Notes: generated from the sequence alone by a model not told the origin. 8,805 bases of DNA from Acidobacteriaceae bacterium (GCA_030042915.1 JASHYS010000439.1:1-8805); one strand, 5' to 3'. Numbered from the stretch's first letter, positions 1 through 6,525 are shown. A program made the numbers and translations.

Positions 1-552
1 CGCGCCCGGCTGGCCAAACCGGAGATCGAGTTTGCCCTGGCTCACGAATCCATTGCCGATGTTCTGCTCAGCGCGCGTCTGCCGGAACACATCACGCACA
101 ACGACACCAAGTTCAACAACGTGCTGCTCGACGAAACGACCGGCGAAGGCATTTGCATCATCGATCTCGACACCGTGATGCCGGGGCTGGCCCTTTACGA
201 TTTCGGCGACATGGTGCGGACCACCACCAGCCCCGCCGCTGAAGACGAGCAGGACCTGAGCAAGGTCACCATGCAGGTTCCGCTGTTTGAAGCACTGGTG
301 CGCGGCTATGTTGAAACTGCCGGCGAATTCCTGACCGCAAGGGAACGGGAACTTCTGGCTTTTTCGGGCAAGCTGGTCACCTTCGAAGTAGGCATCCGAT
401 TTCTCGCCGATTTCCTGGCCGGCGACACGTATTTCAAGATTCATCGCGAGGGACACAACCTCGACCGCTGCCGCACGCAATTCAAGCTGATGGAGTCGAT
501 CGAGCGCCAGGAGGAGAAGATGAACCGGATGGTCGGGTCGATGGCAGGATAA
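1..552 (+). CDS. Phosphotransferase (APH fold), N-acetylhexosamine 1-kinase-like, 3' part
   Basis: The frame is open from the first base, so the N-terminal lobe is missing and 183 residues are visible. Residues 33-40 read HNDTKFNN, the catalytic-loop motif of the aminoglycoside phosphotransferase/choline kinase fold (H-x-D-x4-N; catalytic Asp35, Asn40). Residues 54-60 (IDLDTVM) supply the metal-binding Asp, followed by LYDFGDMVR. HNDTK..NV plus IDLDTVMPG with a downstream Asp-Phe-Gly-Asp resembles N-acetylhexosamine 1-kinase (NahK), which phosphorylates GlcNAc/GalNAc at C1 using ATP in the cytoplasm. The substrate is inferred; another sugar or homoserine-type kinase of this fold is possible. 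A GTG at 121 is internal, not the start. The gene ends 5 bases before the convergent gene at 558, with no terminator hairpin between them. Confidence 0.75.
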   Translation, partial: RARLAKPEIEFALAHESIADVLLSARLPEHITHNDTKFNNVLLDETTGEGICIIDLDTVMPGLALYDFGDMVRTTTSPAAEDEQDLSKVTMQVPLFEALVRGYVETAGEFLTARERELLAFSGKLVTFEVGIRFLADFLAGDTYFKIHREGHNLDRCRTQFKLMESIERQEEKMNRMVGSMAG

Positions 553-557
553 AGCCG

Positions 558-1703
558 CTACGGCAATGATGAGTCTGTGTCGTAGTGCGGCACACGGGGC
601 GTCAGGCGTCGGACCACGAACTCCTGAAACAGGTTCTGAATCGCGCCTTCGCCGGTTCCAATGAGCGCATTGGTAAAGCTCACTTGCCAGCCGCTGCGAC
701 TGCTGGCCGGGTAGTAGAGGTTCGCGATGCCTCCGGCAGCCAACCCGCCAATGATGCCCGAGTAATTCGCCTGCCAGTGGCCGTTGTCTCCTTTGCAGAT
801 GACCGATGTGGCGATGGCGTAAAGCGCGCGCGATGGCACCGAGCCCGTGCCTTTGTAGAAGTACCGGGGATCCTGTTTGAAAGCCACAGGCAGAACCGCG
901 CCGGAAAGCATGTTGCCGATAAAGTTATCGGCATAATTTGCGCCGAACCGCTTGGCATATCCCTGCGCGCCCTGGCCGTACCCGATCAGAGTATTGTTGG
1001 CCTGCTCCATGCCCGCGACCGCGCCGCTCATCAGCCAGGTGACGGGATCGACCGAAGATTTCCAGGCAAGCTGGAATTTCTGCCGCGGCGTCAATGGCGC
1101 TGCATGCGGATCGTAACTCACGTAATAATTCGGAATCACTCCCAATACGCGCTGCTGCTCTTCAAGATTGAGCTGTTCCTGCGCGATCTCAGCCTGCGAG
1201 CCGGCCGAAACCTGCACCACGCTGGCCGCAGCTTCTACTGGCAGCACAATGGTTCGAGCATCGAACACGCCGCCCGCCTGCAGCACGCCGGAGACTTCCT
1301 GGGTTAGAAATCCATTCGAAGAGATCGTGAGTTTGAAGGGTCCGGCAGGAACACCGGCGAAGTCAAACGCCCCGTTGGCGTTGGTTTCCTGGGCCAACGG
1401 CGGCGGATCAATATCGCCTTCCGTTTCGAGTACGACGCGCGCACCCTCGTACACCAAGCCGTCACTGCTGGTCACCGTGCCGATGACGCTGCCACCCGCA
1501 GCTGTGGCTGCACCGGGACTTGATGGCGCCGGAGGCTGGTTCTCTTCGGCCGAGCATGCCGCAGCCCCCAACCAAATGGCAGTCAGAACGAGGCTGGCGC
1601 GGAGGAGATTCCAGCCCCCCCAGGCACGCGCTTGGAAGAGTCGAAAAGCCGATCTTGCAATCCGGAATTTCCCCAGCATTAAGCCCATAAGTTTCAGCGG
1701 CAT
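558..1703 (-). CDS. Secreted carboxypeptidase-regulatory-like domain protein with uncharacterised C-terminal domain
   Basis: 381 residues. The N-terminus is basic, then residues 35-49 are hydrophobic and end in GAAAC (Cys50), so it is exported, either as a lipoprotein with a weak lipobox or by signal peptidase I. Residues 51-70 are a Pro/Ala/Ser-rich linker. About residues 71-158 look like one carboxypeptidase-regulatory-like (transthyretin-type beta-sandwich) domain: GTVTSSDG, an ARV strand, TNANGAFDFAGVPAGPFKL, then SSNGF. A short Gln/Glu-rich stretch (168-185) leads into a C-terminal region (about 186-365) with VLGVIPNYYVSYD, several Gly/Ala-rich amphipathic segments and conserved-looking aromatic residues (QDPRYFYKG). 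I recognise no enzymatic motif there; a surface or membrane-associated role is inferred. No catalytic carboxypeptidase domain is present. The ATG at 1703 has GAAGGG only 2 bases upstream, which is tight; ATGs at 1688 and 1679 are alternatives. The upstream gene on the same strand is 394 bases away, so it is probably transcribed alone. Confidence 0.82.
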   Translation of the reverse strand: MPLKLMGLMLGKFRIARSAFRLFQARAWGGWNLLRASLVLTAIWLGAAACSAEENQPPAPSSPGAATAAGGSVIGTVTSSDGLVYEGARVVLETEGDIDPPPLAQETNANGAFDFAGVPAGPFKLTISSNGFLTQEVSGVLQAGGVFDARTIVLPVEAAASVVQVSAGSQAEIAQEQLNLEEQQRVLGVIPNYYVSYDPHAAPLTPRQKFQLAWKSSVDPVTWLMSGAVAGMEQANNTLIGYGQGAQGYAKRFGANYADNFIGNMLSGAVLPVAFKQDPRYFYKGTGSVPSRALYAIATSVICKGDNGHWQANYSGIIGGLAAGGIANLYYPASSRSGWQVSFTNALIGTGEGAIQNLFQEFVVRRLTPRVPHYDTDSSLP

Positions 1704-1736
1704 AACCCTTCTAAAGCTCTAACAAACCGGCGGTCG

Positions 1737-1891
1737 AGACTGCCCCTTACTCAGATATCTATCGTCTGCTCCGGACAGAGACGAGAGCCGCTCCCTTTGC
1801 TTCAGCTGGGGGAAATCGTCGTAGGAAGCCTACGGCGCGAAAAGCTGCTGAGGGGTTAGACGACAGAAATGCAACGAGAAACAGCCAGTCT
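1737..1891 (+). other. Candidate structured RNA (nested stems)
   Basis: Four nested, mutually compatible helices can be drawn on the + strand. An outer helix pairs AGACTG 1737-1742 with CAGTCT 1886-1891. A hairpin pairs TCGTCT 1762-1767 with AGACGA 1779-1784. A helix pairs CTTCAGC 1800-1806 with GCTGAGG 1847-1853 (one G-U). Inside it a 9-bp hairpin pairs 1817-1825 with 1829-1837 (one G-U, loop AAG). Both wobbles are G-U on the + strand but would be A-C mismatches on the - strand, which favours a + strand RNA. An alternative stem (1856-1861 with 1888-1893) competes with the outer helix. I match it to no known RNA family. It could also be chance pairing or protein-binding palindromes for the adjacent promoter. 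Confidence 0.25.
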
Positions 1892-1928
1892 AAGGGAAAT
1901 ATTGAACATTCAGTTTAGCGTAATTCGC

Positions 1929-1949
1929 CCTGGAATTTCCGGTTCCAGG
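1929..1949 (+). terminator. Terminator-like hairpin
   Basis: CCTGGAA (1929-1935) and TTCCAGG (1943-1949) form a perfect 7-bp stem with a 7-base loop, followed on the + strand by the moderately T-rich TTACTTTC. On the - strand no U-run follows, so if it is a terminator it acts on + strand transcription, for example to end the candidate RNA just before it. The U-run is poor, so this is weak. Confidence 0.25.
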
Positions 1950-2018
1950 TTACTTTCGATTGCAACCGGCGCCCCGCCTTTCTTAAGATTTCGTCTGCTA
2001 ACTCGTGTGTACGGGGTG

Positions 2019-2036
2019 CTTAAGAGTGATCTCAAG
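2019..2036 (-). other. Hairpin downstream of the AsmA-like gene
   Basis: On the - strand CTTGAGA and TCTTAAG pair over 7 bp with one G-U and a 4-base loop; on the + strand the same pair is a mismatch, so the - strand fold is better. It lies about 60 bases past the stop of the AsmA-like gene, where a 3' end could be. No U-run follows, so it may only stabilise a 3' end or be chance. Confidence 0.2.
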
Positions 2037-2097
2037 TGAATCGGAGTGCCTTCGTCAATCCTGCGGGCATTTCAGCAACTTGAGGCAACGCAATTAT

Positions 2098-3816
2098 CTA
2101 TTGTGGCTGCCCTGGTGCCTGTGGCTGCCCAGGCACTGCCGGGCTGGTATGTTTCATTCGTCCCAGGTCGACGCCGAACTCGGGATGCTCGCGCGTACCG
2201 TCGACGTGGATGGGAACCTCGGTCCCGGCGCCATCTTTCTTGAAGAAATGGTTGGCGGGACTGAGCAGCTTACCTTTCCATCCCCCAACGATCTGCGATA
2301 CGGTGGCATCGGTCTTTGCGGTTCCCAGGAAATCCAGAGTGCCGCCGTCGACGCCATATTTGCCTGCCATATCGATCTCCGCTCCGGGAACCGTGTACTT
2401 CAGGTCCGGCAGCGTCACCACCCCACCCGCCATGGTGAAGTCGCTTTGCATTGCCGATCGCACATCGGCCGCATCAGTTTTCGCATCCTTCGGCCGCCCC
2501 TGCCCACGCAAGCTCAACTCTCCCACCCAGTCCTGCAACTTGGTGCTGGTGAACTCGGCGTCCTCGAGCGAAAAGCTGCCGTCGAGCTTCAAGCGATCGT
2601 GCGGCGATGCTGTACCTGGCGGAATCTCCACTCCCGTCTTCAGCGTCAGCAATCCGTTCAAAAATGGCGTGCCGTTCTTGCTGGTCAGACGCAGGAAATC
2701 ATCCATTCGTCCGCGAACCACGTTGACCCTCACCGCAATGTCATGCCCGCCGGGCAGACTTGTTCCATTCTTTGCGGTTCCGGGCGGAACACGCACAACC
2801 GTGCCCACGACTGTGAATTGCGATTCTCCCAGGGTTGCGTTGACGGGCTGAAGGGATGTATCTCCAGTGGTGCCGTCCACCAGCGCATGGAAGGTGGTAT
2901 GCAGCGGCACTGCGGTGCCAAATTCCGCCAATCTGAAATCCGGCGTGTCCGTCTCTCCATCCACAGTCACGTTGCGCAAGATCCCCTGATATTCCCCGTT
3001 CGAGCTCAGAATCCCCGCAATTCCCTTGAAGACTCCGAGATCCGCGTGCGTGAACGTGTATTCGCCCGTTACCGGCGTCGCGCCCGGATCGCTCACGTCC
3101 CACGGTCCGATGGTGCCGGACGTTTGAACCGTTCCCGGCGGGCGCGGATTGGTTAAATCGGCTGCAAAACGCATGGTCGTATCTGCGCTCAAGTCAGTCA
3201 GCTTCAGGTGCGCAATCGCGAACTCCATGGGCAGCTTGCCGGGCTTACTTGTCTCCAGCTTCAGATTCGCTCCCTGGCAATCGACGCTCTCGATCTCAAA
3301 AGTGAACCGCGACGAGGGAGGTTTTGTTTGGTGCGAGTCGTCTGGCGTTGCCGCGTGCGTGGAGTGCGTTCTGGGAGGCACATCGATATTCAGCCCCTTC
3401 AGCTCAACCACCGAGATCACAATCGGCTTGCCTGGCTTGTAGTGGAGCGGGGCGCGAAACCGGAAGTCATCCAGCTGGATCAGCGGCGCCGGCGCCCCCG
3501 CACCGTTGGCGCCCGGTACGGTCACTCCTGCCACTTCTGCGGGCGGCCAGATGCGCAGCCCCTTGCCTTCGGCTGATAACCCTTTCACCAACGAAACATG
3601 AAAGCTATCCAACTCCACGCGAGCGTGGAAGTGCTCTTGAAGCTTTTCGACAATCAGGGCGCGCAGGAATGGTTCGGCGCGGCGCAGGACAATGGATATG
3701 GCGACGCCCACCACGACCAGTGCGACCAGCAGAGCGCTCGCGAGCCACTTCAGCCAGCGAAATCTACTCCGCGACCTGGATTGCCCCGCTTTCACGCCCA
3801 ATCCTCGTATCTCCAC
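2098..3816 (-). CDS. AsmA-like inner-membrane-anchored protein
   Basis: 572 residues. A short Arg/Ser-rich cytoplasmic N-terminus is followed by one transmembrane segment at about residues 21-44 (WLKWLASALL then VALVVVGVAI), then RRAEPFLRALIVEKLQEHF, the amphipathic start typical of AsmA/TamB/YhdP-like proteins. The rest is a long, beta-rich periplasmic part with recurrent patterns such as LDSFHVSLVKGLSAEGKGLRI near the start. Near the C-terminus DGGTLDFLGTAKTDATVSQ and VPIHVDGTREHPEFGVDL match AsmA-like C-terminal regions. The family is linked to phospholipid transport and outer-membrane assembly; the role here is inferred. It ends in a Pro/Gln tail in which PGQPQ occurs twice, encoded by a near-identical DNA repeat (GGGCAGCCACA twice). 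The ATG at 3816 has AAAGG about 9 bases upstream, supporting this start. It is divergent from the nitroreductase gene across about 270 bases with no clear promoter. Confidence 0.82.
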   Translation of the reverse strand: MEIRGLGVKAGQSRSRSRFRWLKWLASALLVALVVVGVAISIVLRRAEPFLRALIVEKLQEHFHARVELDSFHVSLVKGLSAEGKGLRIWPPAEVAGVTVPGANGAGAPAPLIQLDDFRFRAPLHYKPGKPIVISVVELKGLNIDVPPRTHSTHAATPDDSHQTKPPSSRFTFEIESVDCQGANLKLETSKPGKLPMEFAIAHLKLTDLSADTTMRFAADLTNPRPPGTVQTSGTIGPWDVSDPGATPVTGEYTFTHADLGVFKGIAGILSSNGEYQGILRNVTVDGETDTPDFRLAEFGTAVPLHTTFHALVDGTTGDTSLQPVNATLGESQFTVVGTVVRVPPGTAKNGTSLPGGHDIAVRVNVVRGRMDDFLRLTSKNGTPFLNGLLTLKTGVEIPPGTASPHDRLKLDGSFSLEDAEFTSTKLQDWVGELSLRGQGRPKDAKTDAADVRSAMQSDFTMAGGVVTLPDLKYTVPGAEIDMAGKYGVDGGTLDFLGTAKTDATVSQIVGGWKGKLLSPANHFFKKDGAGTEVPIHVDGTREHPEFGVDLGRMKHTSPAVPGQPQAPGQPQ

Positions 3817-4084
3817 ATTCTCGCAGCCTTTACGGCAGTCAGGCCCCTGCCGGTTGGACGCTCTCGCGCCCCGAACCGGTCACGGAGCCGCGTTTTCTTG
3901 TAAAACCTGGCATGCCCGGGCCCCATAGAGTGCAGATGCGGTTTTCTGCGACTTGGTTCGAAGACGCGCACTGCGCCCCTCCTCACGCCCGGTCCCTCTG
4001 GCCGCGCATCCACAGCCCGGTGCCGGGAATCTAAGAAAGCGGCGCAGATCGTGTTTTTCGCGCGAATATCCCAATTTGGAGTTG

Positions 4085-4711
4085 ATGCCCGTGCCCCTGA
4101 GTGCCATAGAAGCAGACGCAGTGAAAAAAGCCCCGCACATCGAGGGGTTGATGCCGGCTTTTCACAAGCGGTGGAGCGCGCGCTCGTTTGCTGAGCGCGA
4201 AGTGAGTTCCGATGTGCTCAAGCAGGTTTTTGAGGCGGCGCGTTGGGCGGCTTCTTCGAGCAACGAGCAGCCGTGGCGGTTTATCGTAGGCCGCCAGGGC
4301 GACGCCACGTGGGAGAAGATCAATGCCTCACTCGCTCCTGGAAACAAGAAATGGGCGCGTAAGGCGCCAGTGCTGATCCTGGGCACCGCGCTCACCCGGT
4401 TCTACAAGAATGGAGCGGAGAACCGATATGCGCTCTATGATTTAGGCGGCGCCGTGTCCTACTTGACCCTGCAGGCGGCGGCGTTGGGCCTGACGACCCA
4501 CCAGATGGCGGGATTCGACCGCGAGTCGATGCGTGCGGCCTTTGAAATTCCTCCGGATTACGTGCTGGGCGCGGCAATTGCTCTGGGATACCAGGGTGAG
4601 CCGGCAGCACTCGTCGATGAGGAGCTGATCGCCAAGGAGACCACGCCACGCTCGCGCAAGCCGCTGCGCGAGTTTGTGTTTTCTGCCTGGGGCCAGCCTG
4701 CGGAGCTGTGA
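4085..4711 (+). CDS. Nitroreductase family protein (FMN-dependent)
   Basis: 208 residues, normal for the family. FMN-binding signatures are in order: RWSARSF (29-35, the Arg-x-Ser-x-Arg phosphate contact), AARWAASSSNEQPWRF (51-66), DLGGAVSYLTLQAAALGL (119-136) and a C-terminal GYQGEP (169-174, the nicotinamide/FMN-side loop). Such enzymes are cytoplasmic homodimers that reduce nitroaromatics, quinones or other substrates with NAD(P)H; the substrate here is unknown. The frame runs open upstream to 3953, but the conserved fold begins only after 4085, and GGAG at 4078-4081 sits just before it. The ATG at 4085 is 3 bases from that site, while a GTG at 4091 in the same frame has the more usual 9-base spacing, so the real start may be two codons later. 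Hairpins follow the stop. Confidence 0.9.
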   Translation: MPVPLSAIEADAVKKAPHIEGLMPAFHKRWSARSFAEREVSSDVLKQVFEAARWAASSSNEQPWRFIVGRQGDATWEKINASLAPGNKKWARKAPVLILGTALTRFYKNGAENRYALYDLGGAVSYLTLQAAALGLTTHQMAGFDRESMRAAFEIPPDYVLGAAIALGYQGEPAALVDEELIAKETTPRSRKPLREFVFSAWGQPAEL

Positions 4712-4727
4712 ACGGCCTCAAGCTCAC

Positions 4728-4745
4728 CGGCCGGCGGGCCGGCCG
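4728..4745 (+). terminator. GC-rich hairpin after the nitroreductase gene
   Basis: CGGCCGG (4728-4734) pairs with CCGGCCG (4739-4745) as a perfect 7-bp GC stem with a 4-base loop, 16 bases past the nitroreductase stop. No U-run follows, so it is terminator-like but not a standard intrinsic terminator; it may protect the mRNA 3' end or pause polymerase. Confidence 0.4.
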
Positions 4746-4747
4746 CG

Positions 4748-4780
4748 CCAACCTCACTTCCGCGATAGAGTGAAGGTTGG
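4748..4780 (+). promoter_or_regulatory. 11-bp hairpin overlapping the putative start of the YdcF-like gene
   Basis: CCAACCTCACT (4748-4758) pairs with AGTG (4769-4772) and AGGTTGG (4774-4780), leaving a single bulged A at 4773 and a 10-base loop. This is the strongest stem in the window. Its 3' arm contains the AAGG and the TTG at 4777 that would start the longest reading frame of the next gene, so folding would hide that start. It could be a second terminator-type hairpin, a translational control element, or evidence that the real start lies downstream. Confidence 0.4.
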
Positions 4781-5487
4781 AGCGACGCCATAGATTGCGC
4801 AGATTAGTTATTACACGCAGAAAGCCCGGGCCCCGGAGAATAGGCCACGCAACTAAACCCTACGGGCGCAAACGGCGGGCCTGGCTCGGCCGCAGCATCG
4901 CCATTTGTGGCGCCGTCGTTCTGGGCTTGCTCATTTGGGCAGAGCTGGAGCGCGCTCTGGCGCCACGATCGAACACTGCACGGGACCACTTTGACGTGCT
5001 GATCGTACTGGGCAGTCCGGCGGACGATGATGGCAACCCGAGCCCAATTCAGTTAGCGCGCGTTACCGAAGGGGTGCACGAATACGAGCGCGGCGTGGCG
5101 CCGCGGATGATCCTGACCGGCGGGGCAACGAACGACGATTTCATCGAAGCGCAGGTGATGGCGCGCACCGCAGAGGCGCAGGGGATCCCCGCCTCGGTGA
5201 TCTTTGAGGAGCCGCGGGCGATGAACACGATCGAGAATGCCTGCAACTCCCTCCGCATCATGCGCAGCCATGGATGGCAGTCGGCTGAGGTAGTCTCCAG
5301 CGCCAGCCACTTGCCGCGTGCGGCATTGATCCTGAGCCGCCTGCCGCTCGAGTGGCGCGTGCACACCGCGCCGCCGCTGGGACCCGAGCCGCCGACGGCC
5401 CAAAAGGCGTTCGACGCCATGCTGGAGATCCTGAAAACCGCGCACTACCTGGTGTGGTCGCGGCAGACGGAGCCTTGCACTTTATAG
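4777..5487 (+). CDS. YdcF/SanA/ElyC-type DUF218 membrane-anchored protein
   Basis: 236 residues from the earliest possible start. The N-terminus is strongly basic (many Arg in residues 1-38), then one transmembrane segment at about 39-56 (IAICGAVVLG then LLIWAEL), so the domain probably faces the periplasm. The DUF218 core follows: FDVLIVLGSPADDDGNPSP (72-90), RMILTGGATNDDFIEA (110-125), EEPRAMNTIENA (144-155, with the conserved Asn-Thr-x-Glu-Asn) and VVSSASHLPRA (172-182, matching the family's S.xHxxRA). Relatives are linked to envelope integrity and peptidoglycan or exopolysaccharide steps; no reaction is assigned here. No ATG or GTG exists between the upstream in-frame stop (4771-4773) and the core. 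TTG at 4777 (AAGG abuts it, inside a hairpin) and TTG at 4795 (GGAG 12 bases upstream) are the candidates. The start is therefore uncertain. Confidence 0.85.
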   Translation: MERRHRLRRLVITRRKPGPRRIGHATKPYGRKRRAWLGRSIAICGAVVLGLLIWAELERALAPRSNTARDHFDVLIVLGSPADDDGNPSPIQLARVTEGVHEYERGVAPRMILTGGATNDDFIEAQVMARTAEAQGIPASVIFEEPRAMNTIENACNSLRIMRSHGWQSAEVVSSASHLPRAALILSRLPLEWRVHTAPPLGPEPPTAQKAFDAMLEILKTAHYLVWSRQTEPCTL

Positions 5488-5522
5488 CGTTGGCCCACAC
5501 TTCCGCGACGGCTTCGAGTCTA

Positions 5523-5528
5523 AGAGGG
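5523..5528 (+). promoter_or_regulatory. Ribosome binding site deciding the barrel-protein start
   Basis: AGAGGG lies 7 bases before the ATG at 5536, a good spacing. It abuts the ATG at 5530, which is too close, and is 55 bases from the ATG at 5584. Confidence 0.5.
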
Positions 5529-5535
5529 AATGCCG

Positions 5536-6402
5536 ATGAGCCGCATTGTCCGCCCTCCGGGCGGTCTTGTAAGCTGTTGGGTGATGCATCTCCCTGTAAG
5601 GTTATCCACTTCTTTTGTTGCTTTTCTTGCTTTCAGTGTGTTTGGGGCGGGCCATCTCCAGGCCCAGGGTAACGCCGGCCAAAGCTCTTCGTCGCAGCAG
5701 CCCACAGTGCCGAACCAGGGCTCTCAGGAACCCAGCTACGGCGTTTACCTTCCCGAGGATCCCCTTGCCAACGTGCGCTACAACAATCGCTACGACGTGT
5801 CGCTGGGATTCGCCTACGACCATATGAAGGCAGGTCCGACGCTGCTGCAGGGCGCGAACCTGGGCGGACTGGATGGGGACGCCTCTTATTGGCTCACGCG
5901 GCGCTGGGGCCTGCAGGCGTCGGGCCGCGCCTATGTGGGCACTAGCGGCACCGCGCCCAACGACCTGAACTCGAAAGGCGGCGATTTGCAAGGCCCCATG
6001 GTGAAGCAGTACTTCTTCGTGGGTGGTTTGGAAGCGCTGGGGCCGCACAACAAGCACGGAGATTTGACGGCGCACCTGATGTTCGGCGGGGTCTACGGGA
6101 ACTTTCAAAAGGACCTGCTGGGACAGCAGGCCGGGGCGTTCGGCTTCTACTACAACCAGATTGCGCCGGCGGGGATTATCGGCGGCACATTCGACCTGAA
6201 CCGGTCGGAACACTGGGTCTTCCGCATTACACCCGACGCGGTGATGACCCACTATACGTACAGCTACGCGCCCCCGGCCCCGCTTCCATCGGTGTCTTTC
6301 GCGCAGTACGACGTGAACTTCGCGATTTCAGTGGGCCTGGAATACAAGTTCACGAAGATCAAGCGCTCGATGAAGAAGGAGAACTGGGTTTCCGGCTGGT
6401 AA
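5536..6402 (+). CDS. Outer-membrane beta-barrel protein (exported)
   Basis: 288 residues from this start. A signal peptide is clear: MHLPVRLSTSF then a hydrophobic VAFLAFSVFGAG ending HLQA before QG, with cleavage expected after LQA. A low-complexity Ser/Gln/Pro linker follows, then strands alternating hydrophobic and polar residues with many aromatics (YDVSLGFAYDHM, WGLQASGRAYVG, VKQYFFVGGLEAL, DLTAHLMFGGVYG, WVFRITPDAVMTHYTYSY, VNFAISVGLEYKF), consistent with a small barrel of roughly eight strands. No OmpA peptidoglycan-binding domain is present. The last strand ends in Phe but is followed by a basic tail (TKIKRSMKKENWVSGW). The ATG at 5536 has a good ribosome site, but the ATG at 5584 (272 residues) gives a more normal 27-residue signal peptide, so either could be right. 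The function is unknown beyond its location; a terminator-like hairpin follows the gene. Confidence 0.8.
   Translation: MSRIVRPPGGLVSCWVMHLPVRLSTSFVAFLAFSVFGAGHLQAQGNAGQSSSSQQPTVPNQGSQEPSYGVYLPEDPLANVRYNNRYDVSLGFAYDHMKAGPTLLQGANLGGLDGDASYWLTRRWGLQASGRAYVGTSGTAPNDLNSKGGDLQGPMVKQYFFVGGLEALGPHNKHGDLTAHLMFGGVYGNFQKDLLGQQAGAFGFYYNQIAPAGIIGGTFDLNRSEHWVFRITPDAVMTHYTYSYAPPAPLPSVSFAQYDVNFAISVGLEYKFTKIKRSMKKENWVSGW
5550..5564 (+). other. Perfect 6-bp GC hairpin near the barrel-gene start
   Basis: CCGCCC (5550-5555) and GGGCGG (5559-5564) flank the loop TCC, followed by TCTTGT. It lies between the two candidate starts of the barrel gene (5536 and 5584). If translation begins at 5584 it would be a leader hairpin or a weak terminator of the YdcF-like gene; if at 5536 it is coding. 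Confidence 0.25.
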
Positions 6403-6436
6403 GGCGGACCGTTGCACGCCAGAGATTGCCTTCGAC

Positions 6437-6463
6437 GGGCGCCTCGCCGCGCCCTATATTTCA
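6437..6463 (+). terminator. Intrinsic terminator-like hairpin after the barrel gene
   Basis: GGGCGC (6437-6442) and GCGCCC (6449-6454) form a perfect 6-bp GC stem with a 6-base loop, followed by the T-rich TATATTTCATT. It lies 34 bases past the stop of the barrel gene and so separates it from glgC. The T-run is interrupted, but this is the best terminator candidate in the window. Confidence 0.55.
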
Positions 6464-6525
6464 TTCCCAATTAGTCGGCGCGCGGCTGCCAGTGGCTCGG
6501 GGCATGTGGTATTCTCCCCGAGTTC

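Larger units (their letters stand above)
1704..2097. other. Non-coding intergenic region rich in inverted repeats
   Basis: This is 394 bases between two - strand genes. No convincing ORF: + strand frames here are open only because they are antisense to the AsmA-like gene. It must hold the promoter of the 558-1703 gene, but I find no clear -35/-10 pair. It contains several perfect or near-perfect inverted repeats, listed separately (1737-1891, 1929-1949, 2019-2036), plus TTAGAC (1856-1861) with GTCTAA (1888-1893) and CCGGTT (1939-1944) with AACCGG (1964-1969). Confidence 0.6.

Noticed and set aside
585..1307. 240-residue + strand open frame opposite the carboxypeptidase-regulatory protein
   Set aside because: Composition is typical of an antisense shadow and no motif is present; the - strand frame has a signal sequence and a recognisable domain.
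1999..2040. Possible TPP riboswitch suggested by ACGGGGTGCTTAAG
   Set aside because: The other required THI-box elements (CTGAGA, ACCCTT with GAACCTGAT) are missing and neither neighbouring gene relates to thiamine.
2005..3156. 383-residue + strand open frame
   Set aside because: It is antisense to the AsmA-like gene, whose - strand frame has a membrane anchor, a ribosome site and family motifs. The + strand translation is Arg/His/Cys-rich with no domain, as expected of a GC-rich shadow frame.
3911..3926. GCCCGGGCCCC found both near 3914 and near 4825
   Set aside because: Short GC palindrome expected by chance at this base composition; the flanks are unrelated, so no mobile or attachment repeat.
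3953..4084. N-terminal extension of the nitroreductase frame
   Set aside because: The 44 extra residues are Arg/Pro-rich and lie upstream of the ribosome site at 4078-4081; the family fold begins after 4085.
5602..6252. 216-residue - strand open frame opposite the barrel gene
   Set aside because: Antisense shadow; the + strand product has a signal peptide and barrel strand pattern.
6487..6515. Promoter for glgC with TATTCT as -10 and TGCCAG as -35
   Set aside because: The -35 match is too poor; a TATTCT alone is not enough evidence.
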